Shown here one piece after another: positions 20,588-25,817 of a stretch of 25,817 nt of DNA. The position numbers and the translations under genes are program-made. This DNA is from a virus, in the IMG/VR virus record IMGVR_UViG_3300017991_000371, positions 1 to 25,817 of that record; one strand, given 5' to 3'. The notes below the pieces were generated by a model. That model had not been told where the DNA came from. It saw only the letters and a program-made list of their open reading frames with translations, and did no database searches. Position 1 is the stretch's first letter. The number at the start of each line of letters is the position of its first letter.

Positions 20588-21769
20588 TTATCTCCTAAAT
20601 AAATCAAGGATTATTCGCGCCTTCTCGCCGCTGTCGTCTTTCAGCGCATCCTTTACCATTTTATCCGTCAACGTCCCGGCCGCGGCCAGCGGCCCATAAA
20701 TTCGCGCCCATTCCTCGCTTTCGTATATTTCCTTCAGCTCCTCGATCGATTCGACGAGTTCAGGATGGATAGCGGCTTCAATCTGGTCGGCGATCTGCTT
20801 CGCGTTTTCAGCGCTGTTATGCTGAATAGCCGAGTTTATCTCGTGTCCATCGAATTCGCCGGTTTTAATCAGCGCGTCTATGTATTGTTGCTTGGATCGA
20901 TCTTCGGTCAACTCCTTAAGCCTTATGACGTCTGGATGAAGCTTGACGTCCTCCTTTTTCGGTTCTCCCTCCTGCCTGCGAGGCGGAGCTTTGGATGCGT
21001 CGTCAAACCAATCCTCCGGCTTCGACATCTCGTCTTTTAGCGATTTGTAGATTTTGCCTAGATTGACGATGTCGATTTCAAGGCAGGCATCCACCTTGTG
21101 TCCGAGGCGTTTTTCAAGCTTCTCCTGGCTGACCCCCACTTCGCCGAATAGCTTAACCATATCCTTAACTCGATCGATCAAAGGCTTGTCGCTGCGGCCC
21201 GCGAGGGTCTTGTTGCATTGCTCAACTGCTTCCTCAATGACGTCTCCCGGAATAATCGCCAAAATGCAGGCTCTGAGCCGTCTGGCGGCTTTGTTAAGGA
21301 TCATCTCATCTATATCGCGAGGATCGGTCAATTTCGTATTGCCTTTTGCTCTAGAATATCTGATATGAGGTACTGAGAAAGTCGTTTGTCGCCTGGTATT
21401 CGTTTGAAAATCGATACAAAACGCCATGACTAAACTTTCTCCCGGCTTGCCATTTCTCTCCGGCTTTCTTTCCAGTTCGGTCACTCCGAAATCTATATTT
21501 CCCCAATTCTGAGCTATCGATTCAGCTAGTCTGATGCTTGGCCCTTCCACTTTCGTTCCGCCGCGCGGATAGCTATATATAGCCGCTTCAGCCAATCGCC
21601 GCCGCTTGCAGGCTTCAATTATATCGTTTCTAGCCTGAATCTGATTCCTTGGGAATTGTTTAGCCATAATCGTTTGAGCCTGCACCAGGGCCATAGCTCG
21701 ATTGCTCTCGACATTTCCGGCGAAAGCGAGACTCGGGGCGGTTCCCGCAGTCGTTTGAATTTCGTTCAT
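20588..21769 (-). CDS. Probable phage single-strand annealing protein
   Basis: This 393-aa protein has a strong AAGGAG site 6 bases before ATG. The N-terminal 200 residues carry the pattern of a phage recombination-protein family often linked to exonucleases: 'AMALVQAQTIMAKQFPRNQ', 'KRRRLAEAAIYSYPRGGTKV', 'SIRLAESIAQNWGNIDFG', 'DIDEMILNKAARRLRACILAIIPGDVIEEAVEQC'. The rest contains an acidic, variable linker and a helical C terminus (SIEELKEIYESEEWARI). Family members would bind ssDNA and anneal complementary strands. A PD-(D/E)XK exonuclease is encoded in the same block (24228-25226), supporting an exo/annealase pair. Confidence is moderate because no invariant catalytic residues exist to check. 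Confidence 0.55.
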   Translation of the reverse strand: MNEIQTTAGTAPSLAFAGNVESNRAMALVQAQTIMAKQFPRNQIQARNDIIEACKRRRLAEAAIYSYPRGGTKVEGPSIRLAESIAQNWGNIDFGVTELERKPERNGKPGESLVMAFCIDFQTNTRRQTTFSVPHIRYSRAKGNTKLTDPRDIDEMILNKAARRLRACILAIIPGDVIEEAVEQCNKTLAGRSDKPLIDRVKDMVKLFGEVGVSQEKLEKRLGHKVDACLEIDIVNLGKIYKSLKDEMSKPEDWFDDASKAPPRRQEGEPKKEDVKLHPDVIRLKELTEDRSKQQYIDALIKTGEFDGHEINSAIQHNSAENAKQIADQIEAAIHPELVESIEELKEIYESEEWARIYGPLAAAGTLTDKMVKDALKDDSGEKARIILDLFRR

Positions 21770-21806
21770 AATTTTCTCCTTTTAAAATATCTGAATCGAT
21801 ACGGTT

Positions 21807-21880
21807 AAGCCGCGCTCGGAATCGAACCGGGACCGGGGAGGGAATGGTTTATTTCACCCAAGCTCCAAGTTTACGCGGCT
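21807..21880 (-). other. tRNA-like element, probably degenerate
   Basis: On the minus strand 73 nt begin and end with a perfect 7-bp acceptor-like stem (21874-21880 with 21808-21814), plus one discriminator base. The 3' part has a canonical T-loop (TTCGATT) on a 5-bp stem with one C-A mismatch. Total length is right for a tRNA. The middle does not fold into normal D and anticodon arms: the best pairing is a 5-bp stem with an 8-base loop (AAATAAAC), or a longer bulged hairpin. No CCA is encoded. It may be a decayed tRNA, an attachment-site remnant, or a tRNA mimic in the leader of the annealing-protein mRNA. Confidence 0.5.
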
Positions 21881-21894
21881 AATTGACTAATCCA

Positions 21895-22077
21895 TTACGT
21901 TTTCTTTGATTTTAGATATTCCGATTTCACGAGTTTCACCTTCATTTTCATGTGTCGCTCGATAAATTCTTTCATAAGTTCCTGAATCTTAGGACCGCGA
22001 TTGCGTGGACCAACTATCGCATCGAACTTTTTCAATACTTCCGGGTCGACTGCTATCGTAGCGTTAATTTTAGGCAT
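21895..22077 (-). CDS. Ribbon-helix-helix regulator
   Basis: This 60-aa protein begins with a beta strand 'KINATIAVDPEVLKKFDAIVG', then 'RNRGPKIQELMKEFIERHM', the strand-helix-helix pattern of Arc/CopG-type dimeric DNA-binding proteins. The tail is basic. The ATG overlaps the end of the upstream gene by 8 bases, so translation is coupled. It lies downstream of an AT-rich palindromic promoter region (22290-22327), which could be its operator. Regulation of the leftward operon is inferred. Confidence 0.8.
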   Translation of the reverse strand: MPKINATIAVDPEVLKKFDAIVGPRNRGPKIQELMKEFIERHMKMKVKLVKSEYLKSKKT

Positions 22078-22270
22078 CCTTGTTTTCTGGATAAATTCTT
22101 TTAAAATGATGCTTCGATATTAAATCCCACTCTTCGGCATTCGTTACGTCGCAGGTTCTTACGGCGGTTACATGCATGCCGTAATTGCCCGTAACAACAA
22201 CGGACTCTCCGTGAAGCTTGTGCCTGATAATATCGCCTTCATTTAGATCATTTAATTGTTTTGGAGTCAT
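22070..22270 (-). CDS. Small beta-barrel-like hypothetical protein
   Basis: This 66-aa protein has a CAGGA element 6 bases before ATG. 'LNEGDIIRHKLHGESVVVTGNYGMHVTAVRTCDVTNAEEWDLI' suggests a five-strand SH3-like barrel, as found in many tiny phage early proteins. No catalytic residue is apparent. It is the first gene after the palindromic promoter and overlaps the ribbon-helix-helix gene by 8 bases, so the two are co-expressed. Function unknown. Confidence 0.65.
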   Translation of the reverse strand: MTPKQLNDLNEGDIIRHKLHGESVVVTGNYGMHVTAVRTCDVTNAEEWDLISKHHFKRIYPENKDA

Positions 22271-22289
22271 AGTTCATCCTGACTGATGT

Positions 22290-22327
22290 TATGTATACAT
22301 ATTTAAATATTTAAACAATATCGTCAA
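22290..22327 (-). promoter_or_regulatory. AT-rich promoter with two palindromes (candidate operator)
   Basis: On the minus strand TTGACG (22322-22327) is followed after 17 bases by AAATAT (22299-22304), a fair -35/-10 pair. Two perfect 12-bp palindromes overlap the -10 side: ATATTTAAATAT at 22299-22310 and TATGTATACATA at 22290-22301. The first genes downstream include a ribbon-helix-helix protein, so autoregulation is plausible. Confidence 0.5.
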
Positions 22328-22330
22328 GAG

Positions 22331-22519
22331 TTATTTTTCGTTTCTCAAAACCTTGACCCATTCCTGCAAAGTCCCCCTGGAAGGGAAGACCAGAGGCGAG
22401 ATAATCAGACTGCCGTCCGTCAGGTTGATATTCAAATCCCTATAATCATCCTCCTGTTCGTCCAGCCAGCGTTGAATTTGAAGTGCTATTTCTTCTAGTT
22501 TGACTTGTCTATTCATCAT
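22331..22519 (-). CDS. Hypothetical 62-aa protein
   Basis: The start ATGATG overlaps the stop of the upstream zincin-like gene. The sequence is a helix (KLEEIALQIQRWLDEQEDD), short strands (INLTDGSLIISPLVF) and a final helix. No motif is recognised. It is the last gene before the AT-rich promoter region, so the operon from 25701 may end here or read through. Confidence 0.6.
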   Translation of the reverse strand: MMNRQVKLEEIALQIQRWLDEQEDDYRDLNINLTDGSLIISPLVFPSRGTLQEWVKVLRNEK

Positions 22520-22922
22520 CGATATCTAATTTAGGCTGTCTGTTTTCTTTAGAGAGAAATGAATAAATTACATCTACGATCCAACCGCATAAATAAGCCT
22601 GCGGCTCGTCGTTGTAGAAGTCGGCATTGATACCTCTGCCTTGGCAAATCATCGAACTGATATGTAAAGCTTCGTGAGCTATTGCTCCGTGAGTAATATT
22701 TTGGAATTGGTTGTCGAAATTTAAAATCACGCAAAACCCCTGATGTCCATTCCAATTAGTCATTATCGAATGTCCATATATTTCCGGAGCTGAGAAATTA
22801 GGAATTTTTTCCTGTAGCTCATCCATATCGTTCGTCAGAATGATGATCAATTTTCCGCGATAAAGCGGAATATCGATTTCATGCAGCTTGAGATAAAAAT
22901 TCTCTTTTCTTTCTTTATTCAT
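22509..22922 (-). CDS. Small zincin-like protein (HEALH)
   Basis: This 137-aa protein has GAGGAGGAAG just before ATG. It shows a metallopeptidase-type motif H83-E84-A-L-H87 and, 19 residues later, E106 in 'NDEPQAYLCGWIVDVIY', the usual place for a third zinc ligand in this class of small phage zincins. The preceding strands (LIIILTND, GFCVILNF) fit a compact alpha/beta protease-like fold. No secretion signal is present, so it would act in the cytoplasm. Targets are unknown; related short proteins occur in early regions of many phages. Its overlap with both neighbours (8-11 bases) shows co-translation. Confidence 0.65.
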   Translation of the reverse strand: MNKERKENFYLKLHEIDIPLYRGKLIIILTNDMDELQEKIPNFSAPEIYGHSIMTNWNGHQGFCVILNFDNQFQNITHGAIAHEALHISSMICQGRGINADFYNDEPQAYLCGWIVDVIYSFLSKENRQPKLDIDDE

Positions 22923-23145
22923 CTTCCTCCTCCTCCTTCGCTTTCTTGATCCGCTCTTCCTGTACTTCAGGGTTCAGAGTGTTAGCGCCGCAATCTCCTT
23001 CGCCTTTGAATCCGTCGAATCTGCAATGAAACCCGCAAATGAGACCTTTTTCCTTGGCGTAGCCTCGTTCGAGAGATCCTTCGATGTAATAGGGGCAACC
23101 GTCGCAAATGCCGCCTATCGGCCATATCATTGTTTTATTTATCAT
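22915..23145 (-). CDS. Cysteine-rich probable metal-binding protein
   Basis: This 76-aa protein has cysteines at 14, 17, 37, 41 and 52 (C-D-G-C, C-G-F-H-C, D-C-G), a likely zinc or iron-sulfur binding arrangement, and an acidic-basic C-terminal tail (EERIKKAKEEEEDE). GAGGA precedes ATG with 6-base spacing. The ATG overlaps the stop of the methyltransferase C-terminal frame (ATGA), and its end overlaps the zincin-like gene by 8 bases. Function is unknown. Confidence 0.65.
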   Translation of the reverse strand: MINKTMIWPIGGICDGCPYYIEGSLERGYAKEKGLICGFHCRFDGFKGEGDCGANTLNPEVQEERIKKAKEEEEDE

Positions 23146-23681
23146 AAATAGTCCTCTAAAGATTGTTGAATATATTGTGGTTTTTTAATTTTCTTCAAAA
23201 GTACGCGAAAAGCTTTCTCCGCGGTCTGCGGAACGACGCCGTTTCCCAGAAGTCTCAGTCGGTCAATTCGATTCTCTCCCGGCTTGGCTCCTGAAAGTTG
23301 CGTCCATCCAACCGGGAGTCCCATAAGCTGTTCCACCCAATCAGGGTTAAGACGTTTTCCTTTCAACTCATCGGGAACTTTCCCGCATGTGTCGGGTGAG
23401 GAGATCTTTTGACCCCTCGGCGTAGGCCAGTTTTTGGAACCGACCTTCTCCGGCAAATTCATTATGTCCGGCCGTTTGATTCTCGAGGAGGAAACAACGC
23501 AATTAGGATTTTTATCATCAGATGCACGGGGACTAGGCCAATTAGATAATTCTCTGCTCTTCCCACTCGAATTGCTCTTGGCCCGGTCTTGCCGGCCAAC
23601 GGTCGTCTGCAAATCCATTCCGCCTTTTCCATGCATTCCCGGACCGTTGCAATTCTGAGCTTTCGGCGTCGGCCATGCCAA
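23142..23681 (-). CDS. C5 methyltransferase, C-terminal part in the second frame
   Basis: This frame (open back to ATG 24182, family-like from about 23681) encodes the rest of a cytosine-C5 methyltransferase. It has repeated 'NWPTP'/'NWPSP' segments typical of the variable recognition region in phage enzymes, then 'LNPDWVEQLMGLPVGWT', then 'DRLRLLGNGVVPQTAEKAF', the conserved motifs IX-X that close the catalytic domain. It ends at TGA overlapping the next ATG. It joins the N-terminal part only by a +1 shift (or one-base deletion), which could happen anywhere between about 23681 and 23545. It may instead be translated from an internal start. The N-terminal frame lacks these motifs. Confidence 0.8.
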   Translation of the reverse strand: MAWPTPKAQNCNGPGMHGKGGMDLQTTVGRQDRAKSNSSGKSRELSNWPSPRASDDKNPNCVVSSSRIKRPDIMNLPEKVGSKNWPTPRGQKISSPDTCGKVPDELKGKRLNPDWVEQLMGLPVGWTQLSGAKPGENRIDRLRLLGNGVVPQTAEKAFRVLLKKIKKPQYIQQSLEDYL

Positions 23682-24180
23682 GTATGAACAGCCGCTTTCT
23701 CTTATGAGGAGCGCCGACCTCAGCCGCCGAGAATAATCCAGCCTCAACCCTGAAACCCATTGTCTCCAAATCATCGAGGACTTCGGATGCGCCGAGGCTG
23801 ACATGTCCCTCCACATTCTCGAAAAATACCCCTTTTGGTTCGACTTCCTCGATGATTCGCTTGATATGCGGCCATAAATGCCGTTCATCCTCCTTTCCTT
23901 TTCGTTTCCCGACTTGACTGAACGGCTGACAGGGATATCCGGCAGTGATGAAGTCCACCTTTCCATGAAAGTCCTTTCCTTGCAAGGTTTTAAGATTAGT
24001 CCATATCGGAGCGGCGTCGATTTGTCCCGTCTCCATAAGATCGACCAATACTTGGCAGACGTAAAATTCGATCTCAGAGTAAAGGATGATTCGCAGATTT
24101 GGGATAACTCTTTTGATCCCGATGCCAAGCCCTTCATATCCGCTGCATAGGCTGATGCAAGTGATTTCGGTATTATCCAC
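23542..24180 (-). CDS. Cytosine-C5 DNA methyltransferase, N-terminal part
   Basis: This 212-aa frame from GTG 24180 has motif I (SLCSGYEGLG, residues 10-19), motif IV with the catalytic cysteine (PCQPFS, Cys84), motif VI (ENVEG, 121-125) and motif VIII (EVGAPHKRKR). It continues 'ADAESSELQRSG…DDRWPARPGQEQFEWEE', also usual for the family, then stops at TAA 23542-23544 before motifs IX-X. Those are found in the +1 frame downstream. A 15-codon frame (24184-24231) overlaps the exonuclease stop and ends just before the GTG, perhaps coupling translation. The enzyme would methylate phage DNA against host restriction. Either the gene is broken, or it is expressed by frameshifting or as two chains. 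Confidence 0.9.
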   Translation of the reverse strand: MDNTEITCISLCSGYEGLGIGIKRVIPNLRIILYSEIEFYVCQVLVDLMETGQIDAAPIWTNLKTLQGKDFHGKVDFITAGYPCQPFSQVGKRKGKEDERHLWPHIKRIIEEVEPKGVFFENVEGHVSLGASEVLDDLETMGFRVEAGLFSAAEVGAPHKRKRLFILGMADAESSELQRSGNAWKRRNGFADDRWPARPGQEQFEWEEQRII

Positions 24181-24183
24181 ATT

Positions 24184-24231
24184 TTATCTTTGCTTCCTCG
24201 TTAATGAATCTTCGCTTCTGACTTTTTTCAT
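24184..24231 (-). CDS. 15-aa mini-ORF between exonuclease and methyltransferase
   Basis: ATG overlaps the exonuclease TGA (ATGA), and TAA ends 4 bases before the methyltransferase GTG. It encodes MKKVRSEDSLTRKQR. It may pass ribosomes to the weak GTG start. No protein function is suggested, and chance is possible. Confidence 0.25.
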   Translation of the reverse strand: MKKVRSEDSLTRKQR

Positions 24232-25226
24232 AGCTCTCTCCATTCTCTCCCATATCTGTTGACAATCCTTTGCGGTACATAACCACGAATAGGCTTTCCA
24301 TCATCGATCCATTTCTGGATTATGGGTAAAGATTGACGATAGGGCACCTGTAACGATGACATTTCATAACGATGCAAAGCCCAGATATGGCTTATCCGCG
24401 GCTCTTCGCTTTCCTGAATCACGTAATATATGAGTTCATCGAACGGTTCGATTCCATTAACTTTGCACCAATTATTGAAACCTTCCTTATAGTGGATCGA
24501 TTGCAGGCCATAACCTTTCTTCCAGTTGCTGACGAATGCGCCGAAACTCTTACGGCCTTCGATTTCGTCTCCCGTGCACTTAAGATCGAAGACAATCGCT
24601 AACTTGCATCCATCTATTTCCCATACCCAAACCATGTCGAACTTTGCTCGGCAATGCGCTTCTCGTTCAGTCTCATAATCCCGTGTTTCCCAAAAATGTT
24701 CTACTTGAAACGAGACATCAACTCGCTTGCTCATCCACTCGTGCATGCTCATTGTGATTCCAGCCAGCTCGAACGGACGGTTTTTGAACCGTTCCAGCAT
24801 GATTTTGAGCTTTTCCCACCAAGGCTTTGGAATTGGCCGGCGGTAATCGTGGGCTTCGATTTGATCGAGTACATGAAACTTGCGTTCGTAGGTTTTACTC
24901 AAAGCTCCGCTTTTCGTGTAATGCTTTTGGTCCGCTCGAACATCCTCGATTGCTTGGCGTATGTTTTCGGTGTCCAATATCTCTATGACTCCTGCTGGAA
25001 AGCTTGAAATATTGCTCTTGAAATATTTATCCCAGAACCAGTCCAAGCCCCTCCCATAAGTCGCTTCCACCAGGTCCTCGAATATTTTCCCCATTTCCAT
25101 GAACTTCGTTGGTTTCCGCTCCATCGTCGCCCGGTCCGTGCAGATTTCCAGAGGATCGAGAGAAACAACGCAGTCGGCCAGCAGGAAGGAGCCGATGGCT
25201 TGCGAGTTGAAATAATCGTTCATCAT
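24228..25226 (-). CDS. PD-(D/E)XK exonuclease of the recombination module
   Basis: This gene encodes 332 aa. AAGGAGG sits one base before the first ATG and 4 before the second (25223), so the second is the likelier start. Motifs of the RecB/RecE/Cas4-like nuclease family are visible: G46-x-x-x-E50 in 'MGKIFEDLVEA', Asp197 in 'AKFDMVW', the D-x-K core (Asp214, Lys216) in 'IVFDLKC', and Q242-x-x-x-Y246 in 'LQSIHYKEG'. Such enzymes resect dsDNA ends to give ssDNA for the annealing protein, which is encoded further along the same strand. No helicase motifs are present. Substrate specificity is not deducible. Confidence 0.8.
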   Translation of the reverse strand: MMNDYFNSQAIGSFLLADCVVSLDPLEICTDRATMERKPTKFMEMGKIFEDLVEATYGRGLDWFWDKYFKSNISSFPAGVIEILDTENIRQAIEDVRADQKHYTKSGALSKTYERKFHVLDQIEAHDYRRPIPKPWWEKLKIMLERFKNRPFELAGITMSMHEWMSKRVDVSFQVEHFWETRDYETEREAHCRAKFDMVWVWEIDGCKLAIVFDLKCTGDEIEGRKSFGAFVSNWKKGYGLQSIHYKEGFNNWCKVNGIEPFDELIYYVIQESEEPRISHIWALHRYEMSSLQVPYRQSLPIIQKWIDDGKPIRGYVPQRIVNRYGREWREL

Positions 25227-25232
25227 GCCTCC

Positions 25233-25541
25233 TTAAATTGGAGCAACAAAGTACTCAGAACATGCGTGGTCATTGAGATCGATAGGAGTTTCTTCTTCCC
25301 AGTCCTTCATGCGGTACCAGCCGAGAACATAGTTTTGGGCAGGAATTGAATTCTGAAAAAGGCATGGTTCGACGACTGGCTTCTGTTTCAGCTTCATGGT
25401 TGGAAATTCGAACTCCTGACCACGCCAGATGCCAATTCTTACCGCAACTTTCTGTCGTTCGACGTCATAGTAAAGAACCGCGTAGCCGTCTCCGTAATTG
25501 AGACTTCCGTAGTTTTTGGTTAGATCAATCGTTACTTTCAT
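25233..25541 (-). CDS. Hypothetical 102-aa protein
   Basis: This is a beta-rich protein (VTIDLTKNYGSLNYGDGYAVLYYDVERQKVAVRIGIWRGQEFEF) with an acidic C-terminal half. AAGGAAAAG precedes ATG, and the start overlaps the end of the upstream small gene by 17 bases. It ends 6 bases before the exonuclease start. No family recognised. Its place ahead of the exonuclease suggests co-expression in the early operon. Confidence 0.6.
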   Translation of the reverse strand: MKVTIDLTKNYGSLNYGDGYAVLYYDVERQKVAVRIGIWRGQEFEFPTMKLKQKPVVEPCLFQNSIPAQNYVLGWYRMKDWEEETPIDLNDHACSEYFVAPI

Positions 25542-25701
25542 TTTTCTTTTCCTTATTCTTTATGAATGTTTTAAATTCCGCTCTCGCTCTCACGGCTTTC
25601 TCAACCTCGAAGCTTGCCTCATAGACCTTTGCTTTGGCATCTAGGTATTCCACCACTTCGCGAGACAATGAATATATTCTTCTTGTTTTCTTACGTGCCA
25701 C
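25525..25701 (-). CDS. Small ribbon-helix-helix-like protein, GTG start
   Basis: GTG 25701 is preceded by AGGAG with 5-base spacing and opens 58 codons, too short for a usual length cutoff. After a basic start (ARKKTRR) comes 'IYSLSREVVEYLDAKAKVYEASFEVEKAVRAR', a strand followed by two helices as in Arc-type regulators, and then a Lys-rich tail. It is the first gene after the promoter with inverted repeats at 25719-25763, so it probably regulates its own operon. Confidence 0.6.
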   Translation of the reverse strand: MARKKTRRIYSLSREVVEYLDAKAKVYEASFEVEKAVRARAEFKTFIKNKEKKNESND

Positions 25702-25718
25702 TGTTGCTCCTTTTTAAT

Positions 25719-25763
25719 TTTAGATATGTCCTAAATATTTCATTGACAATTATCTTTGTCAAT
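25719..25763 (-). promoter_or_regulatory. Early leftward promoter with inverted-repeat operators
   Basis: TTGACA (25757-25762) with 17-base spacing to AATATT (25734-25739) forms a good promoter for the leftward operon. The -35 lies inside a perfect 8-6-8 inverted repeat (25742-25749 with 25756-25763). A second inverted repeat, TTTAG/CTAAA (25719-25723 with 25731-25735), lies across the -10/start area. This is the typical layout of a repressed early promoter. Confidence 0.6.
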
Positions 25764-25775
25764 AAATTTCTTCAT

Positions 25776-25817
25776 AAAAAATTAAATAAAAAATTAAATA
25801 AAAAATTAAATAAAAAA
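25776..25817. repeat. 12-bp AT-only tandem repeat at the window end
   Basis: Unit AAAAAATTAAAT is present three times followed by six A residues, reaching the last base. It contains no G or C. It may be an unwinding element, an upstream promoter (UP-type) A-tract region, or simply the repeat at which the sequence assembly stopped. Confidence 0.9.

Noticed and set aside
21807-21880. Calling a functional tRNA with a named amino acid
   Set aside because: The anticodon arm cannot be folded with a 7-base loop and U33 in the right place, the D arm is missing, and one T-stem pair is mismatched, so no isotype can be assigned.

Overview
The window is a segment of a tailed-phage genome with a short-tailed (podovirus-like) virion module. 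The rightward block (1-18379) follows the order seen in Bordetella phage BPP-1 and similar phages: end of an upstream packaging-region gene, portal, a Bbp19-like protein, scaffold, major capsid protein, Bbp16-like decoration protein, tail tubular A, tail tubular B, T7 gp14-like internal protein, a second internal protein, and a very large (about 1956 aa) injected protein. It ends with a coiled-coil/TM lysis-type protein, a spike-base-like protein, a LamG-fold adhesin and a small membrane protein. There is no integrase, reverse transcriptase, tail-fibre VR/TR pair or CRISPR array. The host cannot be named from sequence. The gene families are commonest in phages of Gram-negative bacteria, and base composition is moderate, roughly mid-40s %GC by eye.

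The leftward block (18376-25817) is the early/replication side, read from right to left. Promoter-like sequence with inverted repeats at the right edge drives a tiny ribbon-helix-helix gene, a hypothetical gene, a PD-(D/E)XK exonuclease, a cytosine-C5 methyltransferase split over two frames, a cysteine-rich protein, a small zincin-like protein and a hypothetical gene. A second AT-rich palindromic promoter region leads into a small barrel-like protein, another ribbon-helix-helix protein, a tRNA-like element, a probable annealing protein, its coiled-coil companion, a 51-aa gene, a degenerate MazG-like protein and a final hypothetical gene. The exonuclease and annealing protein together suggest a phage recombination module. 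The methyltransferase probably protects phage DNA from restriction. The two blocks converge and overlap by a few bases at 18376-18379.

The most unusual features are as follows. (1) At 4743-4989 a 51-bp direct repeat brackets in-frame copied fragments of the tail tubular B gene and the scaffold gene, giving a 59-codon chimeric ORF. (2) The C5 methyltransferase is carried by two overlapping frames, both of which look family-like in the overlap. (3) A seven-repeat Asp-box propeller is inserted in the tail tubular B protein. (4) A 73-nt tRNA-like element with perfect acceptor stem and T-loop, but no normal D or anticodon arm, sits in the leader of the annealing-protein gene. (5) The LamG gene ends with an A-run, stop and hairpin that would allow a -1 frame extension reaching the next gene.
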